Part shown: one piece after another, positions 62,412 to 64,000 of the stretch
Position numbering within the stretch: the stretch's first letter is position 1
Layout of the letters: each line of letters starts with the position of its first letter
DNA from: Dyadobacter sp. CY326
Lineage (GTDB): Bacteria; Bacteroidota; Bacteroidia; Cytophagales; Spirosomataceae
Assembly (NCBI RefSeq): GCF_021390515.1
Contig: NZ_JAJUXI010000003.1
Location: 806,001-870,000, forward strand
Direction of reading: 5' to 3'
Length of the DNA stretch: 64,000 nucleotides
Translations under genes and position numbers: made by a program
The notes under the pieces: generated by a model
Told to the model about the DNA's origin: nothing
Database searches by the model: none
What the model saw: the letters and a program-made list of their open reading frames with translations, nothing else

Positions 62412-62460
62412 TTTTATTATTTAATTGAGACCAAAATTAGACAGCATCTTTTTGGGTTGT

Positions 62461-62496
62461 TTTGTTCAAACGTCCTATTCGCTTTGTTTAAACGTC
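62461..62496 (-). promoter_or_regulatory. AraC-type direct repeats before the SDR
   Basis: TTTGTTCAAACGTC (62461-62474) and TTTGTTTAAACGTC (62483-62496), 13 of 14 bases identical, 22 bp start to start (two helical turns), 49-85 bp upstream of the SDR ATG. Confidence 0.65.
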
Positions 62497-62621
62497 GGGT
62501 GCCATAGCTTAAAAAAGTGTGTGATCCGGACGAACAAACGAAAAATCGTACTTGAAATGATCTTGACATTTCATGAAATGAAAATCCATCAGTTGATCGG
62601 TGGGTTCATTAGTAGGGTATT

Positions 62622-62966
62622 TTAAAATTTAAATGGATATTTCAACCAGATCAGTAGTAATGGTAAAGCCAGGAATGGAATTTCTATCAATGCCGTTTTT
62701 GTATCTCCCGCTCTCAATGACAACGCCATGATCAGAACAATGGTAATGGCCGAGCATACATTGCTCAGGAAAAAGGTTTGCGGGAAAAACAATGTGAATC
62801 CCAGAATGATTGAAAACATGCTGAAATAGGGCATAATGGTTTGGGTGATACCTAAGTTGGCCATCATCTTCGCCTGCTCCGGGCCGGGCGGGGGAAATCC
62901 GTCCCAACCGTGTTTTATGCTCAGAGCCGCTGAAACTAAAATAAGTACTATGCTAATGATTTTCAT
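62622..62966 (-). CDS. Small inner-membrane protein
   Basis: 114 residues with four hydrophobic segments: IISIVLILVSAALSI, IMPYFSMFSIILGFTLFF, NVCSAITIVLIMALSL and IEIPFLALPLLLIWL. A short loop (HGWDGFPPPGPEQAKMMANL) separates the first two. This is DoxX-like in size but without a recognisable signature. It lies 100 bp before the TonB receptor on the same strand order, possibly its downstream partner. Function unknown. Confidence 0.65.
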   Translation of the reverse strand: MKIISIVLILVSAALSIKHGWDGFPPPGPEQAKMMANLGITQTIMPYFSMFSIILGFTLFFPQTFFLSNVCSAITIVLIMALSLRAGDTKTALIEIPFLALPLLLIWLKYPFKF

Positions 62967-63064
62967 TTGAAATAGTTGTTAAAGTGTTATTGTTCGAAAT
63001 TTTCAATTCTTAATACCAATTCATTTGCAATCCAGCCAGTGAAGGGCTCGGGAATTGGGGGTCA

Positions 63065-64000
63065 TTACAGCTCTACCCGGACACCAAACGTGGGAAATAC
63101 ACCTAAGCCACTGTTAAATACCCTACCCGTTTGCGGTACAAAAATCTCAGCGTTGACGTTGAATTGGTTGTTGATGTTTGCCAAATCCACAAACGCGGAG
63201 AACATGCCTTTTTTCATCGGGACATTATAATCAACCCGGATATCCAGGCTGACATAATCTGCCAGACGTCTACCATTTACAGCCGTAATTTCTTGTGAGT
63301 AACGTATCTTATTGGGATCGTTCAGTACATTGTCATGAACAATATACTCATCGATAGGACGGCCCGTACTATATCGGAATTTACCGGAGAATATCCATTT
63401 TTCATTGGGTTTGTAACTGCCCAACAGAGAAAAATTGTGCGGTATATTAAAGGTGTAGTCGTATTCATCCAAACCATTATTGTCGTCCCTTTTACTTTGC
63501 ATGTAAGAGTAGCTAACCTGCCCATACCATTTTTGCGAAAGCCTTTTTATTACACTTACATCGCCTCCATAAGCATACCCTGTTCCATTGTTGTTCAGGT
63601 AACTCTGCACACGGTTTGGCTGCACAATCAAATCATCAAACTGCTTGTGCCAGCCTTCTACCACCAATTTCAGATCGCTTGAAAATTGATATCTGTAGCC
63701 AATGATGTTTTGAAAAGTACGGTCGTTTTTCAATGTATTGCCCCCGCTTTGGCCTGCAACATCGGAGTAGGCCGCATCCTGATAATAGATACCTGAGGAA
63801 AAATTGATGCTTTGTTTATCACCCAGCAACACGCTACCACTCAATCGGGGCGACACGGTATGCTGCCGGGTAAATCCGGTATAATCGTAGCGGATACTTG
63901 GATTTAACGTAAAGCCGCAAGCAACCGTCCACGATGCAGCCACATAGCCCGAGCCGTTGAAAGCGGTTTTCTCAAATGTTGAATTGTAAAGCGACGGATC
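63065..64000 (-). CDS. TonB-dependent receptor, C-terminal part (start outside window)
   Basis: The minus-strand frame is open from the right window edge (DPSLYNSTFEKTAFNGSGYV) to the stop at 63065, giving 311 residues of the C-terminal barrel. Features: GFTLNPSIRYDYTGFTRQHT, SGSVLLGDKQSINFSSGIYY, FSSDLKLVVEGWHKQFDDLI, YAYGGDVSVIKRLSQKWYGQ, then RYSTGRPIDEYIVHDNV and FSAFVDLANINNQFN. The final segment is VFNSGLGVFPTFGVRVEL, i.e. a barrel end without the common terminal Phe. The signal peptide and plug lie outside. Substrate unknown; related receptors import siderophores, oligosaccharides or peptides. Confidence 0.9.
   Translation of the reverse strand, partial: DPSLYNSTFEKTAFNGSGYVAASWTVACGFTLNPSIRYDYTGFTRQHTVSPRLSGSVLLGDKQSINFSSGIYYQDAAYSDVAGQSGGNTLKNDRTFQNIIGYRYQFSSDLKLVVEGWHKQFDDLIVQPNRVQSYLNNNGTGYAYGGDVSVIKRLSQKWYGQVSYSYMQSKRDDNNGLDEYDYTFNIPHNFSLLGSYKPNEKWIFSGKFRYSTGRPIDEYIVHDNVLNDPNKIRYSQEITAVNGRRLADYVSLDIRVDYNVPMKKGMFSAFVDLANINNQFNVNAEIFVPQTGRVFNSGLGVFPTFGVRVEL

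Noticed and set aside
1..64000. tRNA, rRNA, CRISPR arrays, prophage structural genes
   Set aside because: Looked for on reading the sequence; no cloverleaf, regular short repeat array or phage gene set was seen.

Overview
The window looks like a chromosomal segment of a Bacteroidota bacterium, most likely a Cytophagales member of the Spirosomaceae/Dyadobacter type (lineage inferred from gene content only). The signs are carboxypeptidase-regulatory/TonB receptors with OMP beta-barrels, a hybrid two-component protein with an AraC output, a propeller-type hybrid kinase, type IX secretion (T9SS) C-terminal sorting domains, many small AraC regulators, weak Shine-Dalgarno sites and TAnnTTTG promoter boxes. 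No tRNA, rRNA or CRISPR array was seen.

0-24 kb is mostly intact core and regulatory DNA. It holds polyphosphate kinase (cut by the left edge), a short eroded stretch with gene tails (2.5-4.9 kb), RidA, a WYL regulator, a PD40 propeller protein beside a 7TM hybrid sensor/AraC protein, two SDR-AraC cassettes of the same design, an ArsR-controlled LLM monooxygenase/NADP-reductase operon with twin 24-bp operators, and a four-gene set of response regulator, histidine kinase, outer-membrane receptor and PAP2 phosphatase.

24-44 kb is accessory and decaying. After a 1394-residue hybrid kinase and a BspA-like T9SS protein come an IS3-family remnant carrying five GC-rich mini-insertions, small secreted proteins, a membrane dipeptidase pseudogene, a serine recombinase pseudogene, two VOC proteins, a GC-rich island, and a PadR plus permease-prefix ABC transporter operon.

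44-57 kb is a run of exported enzymes on alternating strands: three penicillin-binding-type serine hydrolases, one S41-like protein and, counting the one at 38.6 kb, two TlpA-like redox proteins. It is followed by an AraC regulator and an ice-binding protein cassette bracketed by 39-bp direct repeats.

57-64 kb holds a split-type homocysteine methyltransferase divergent from an ATC hydrolase-like gene. Next is an SDR/AraC/extended SDR/truncated AraC cluster whose promoters carry phased repeats of the form TTTGYTCAAA. A small membrane protein and the C-terminal end of a TonB-dependent receptor, cut by the right edge, close the window.
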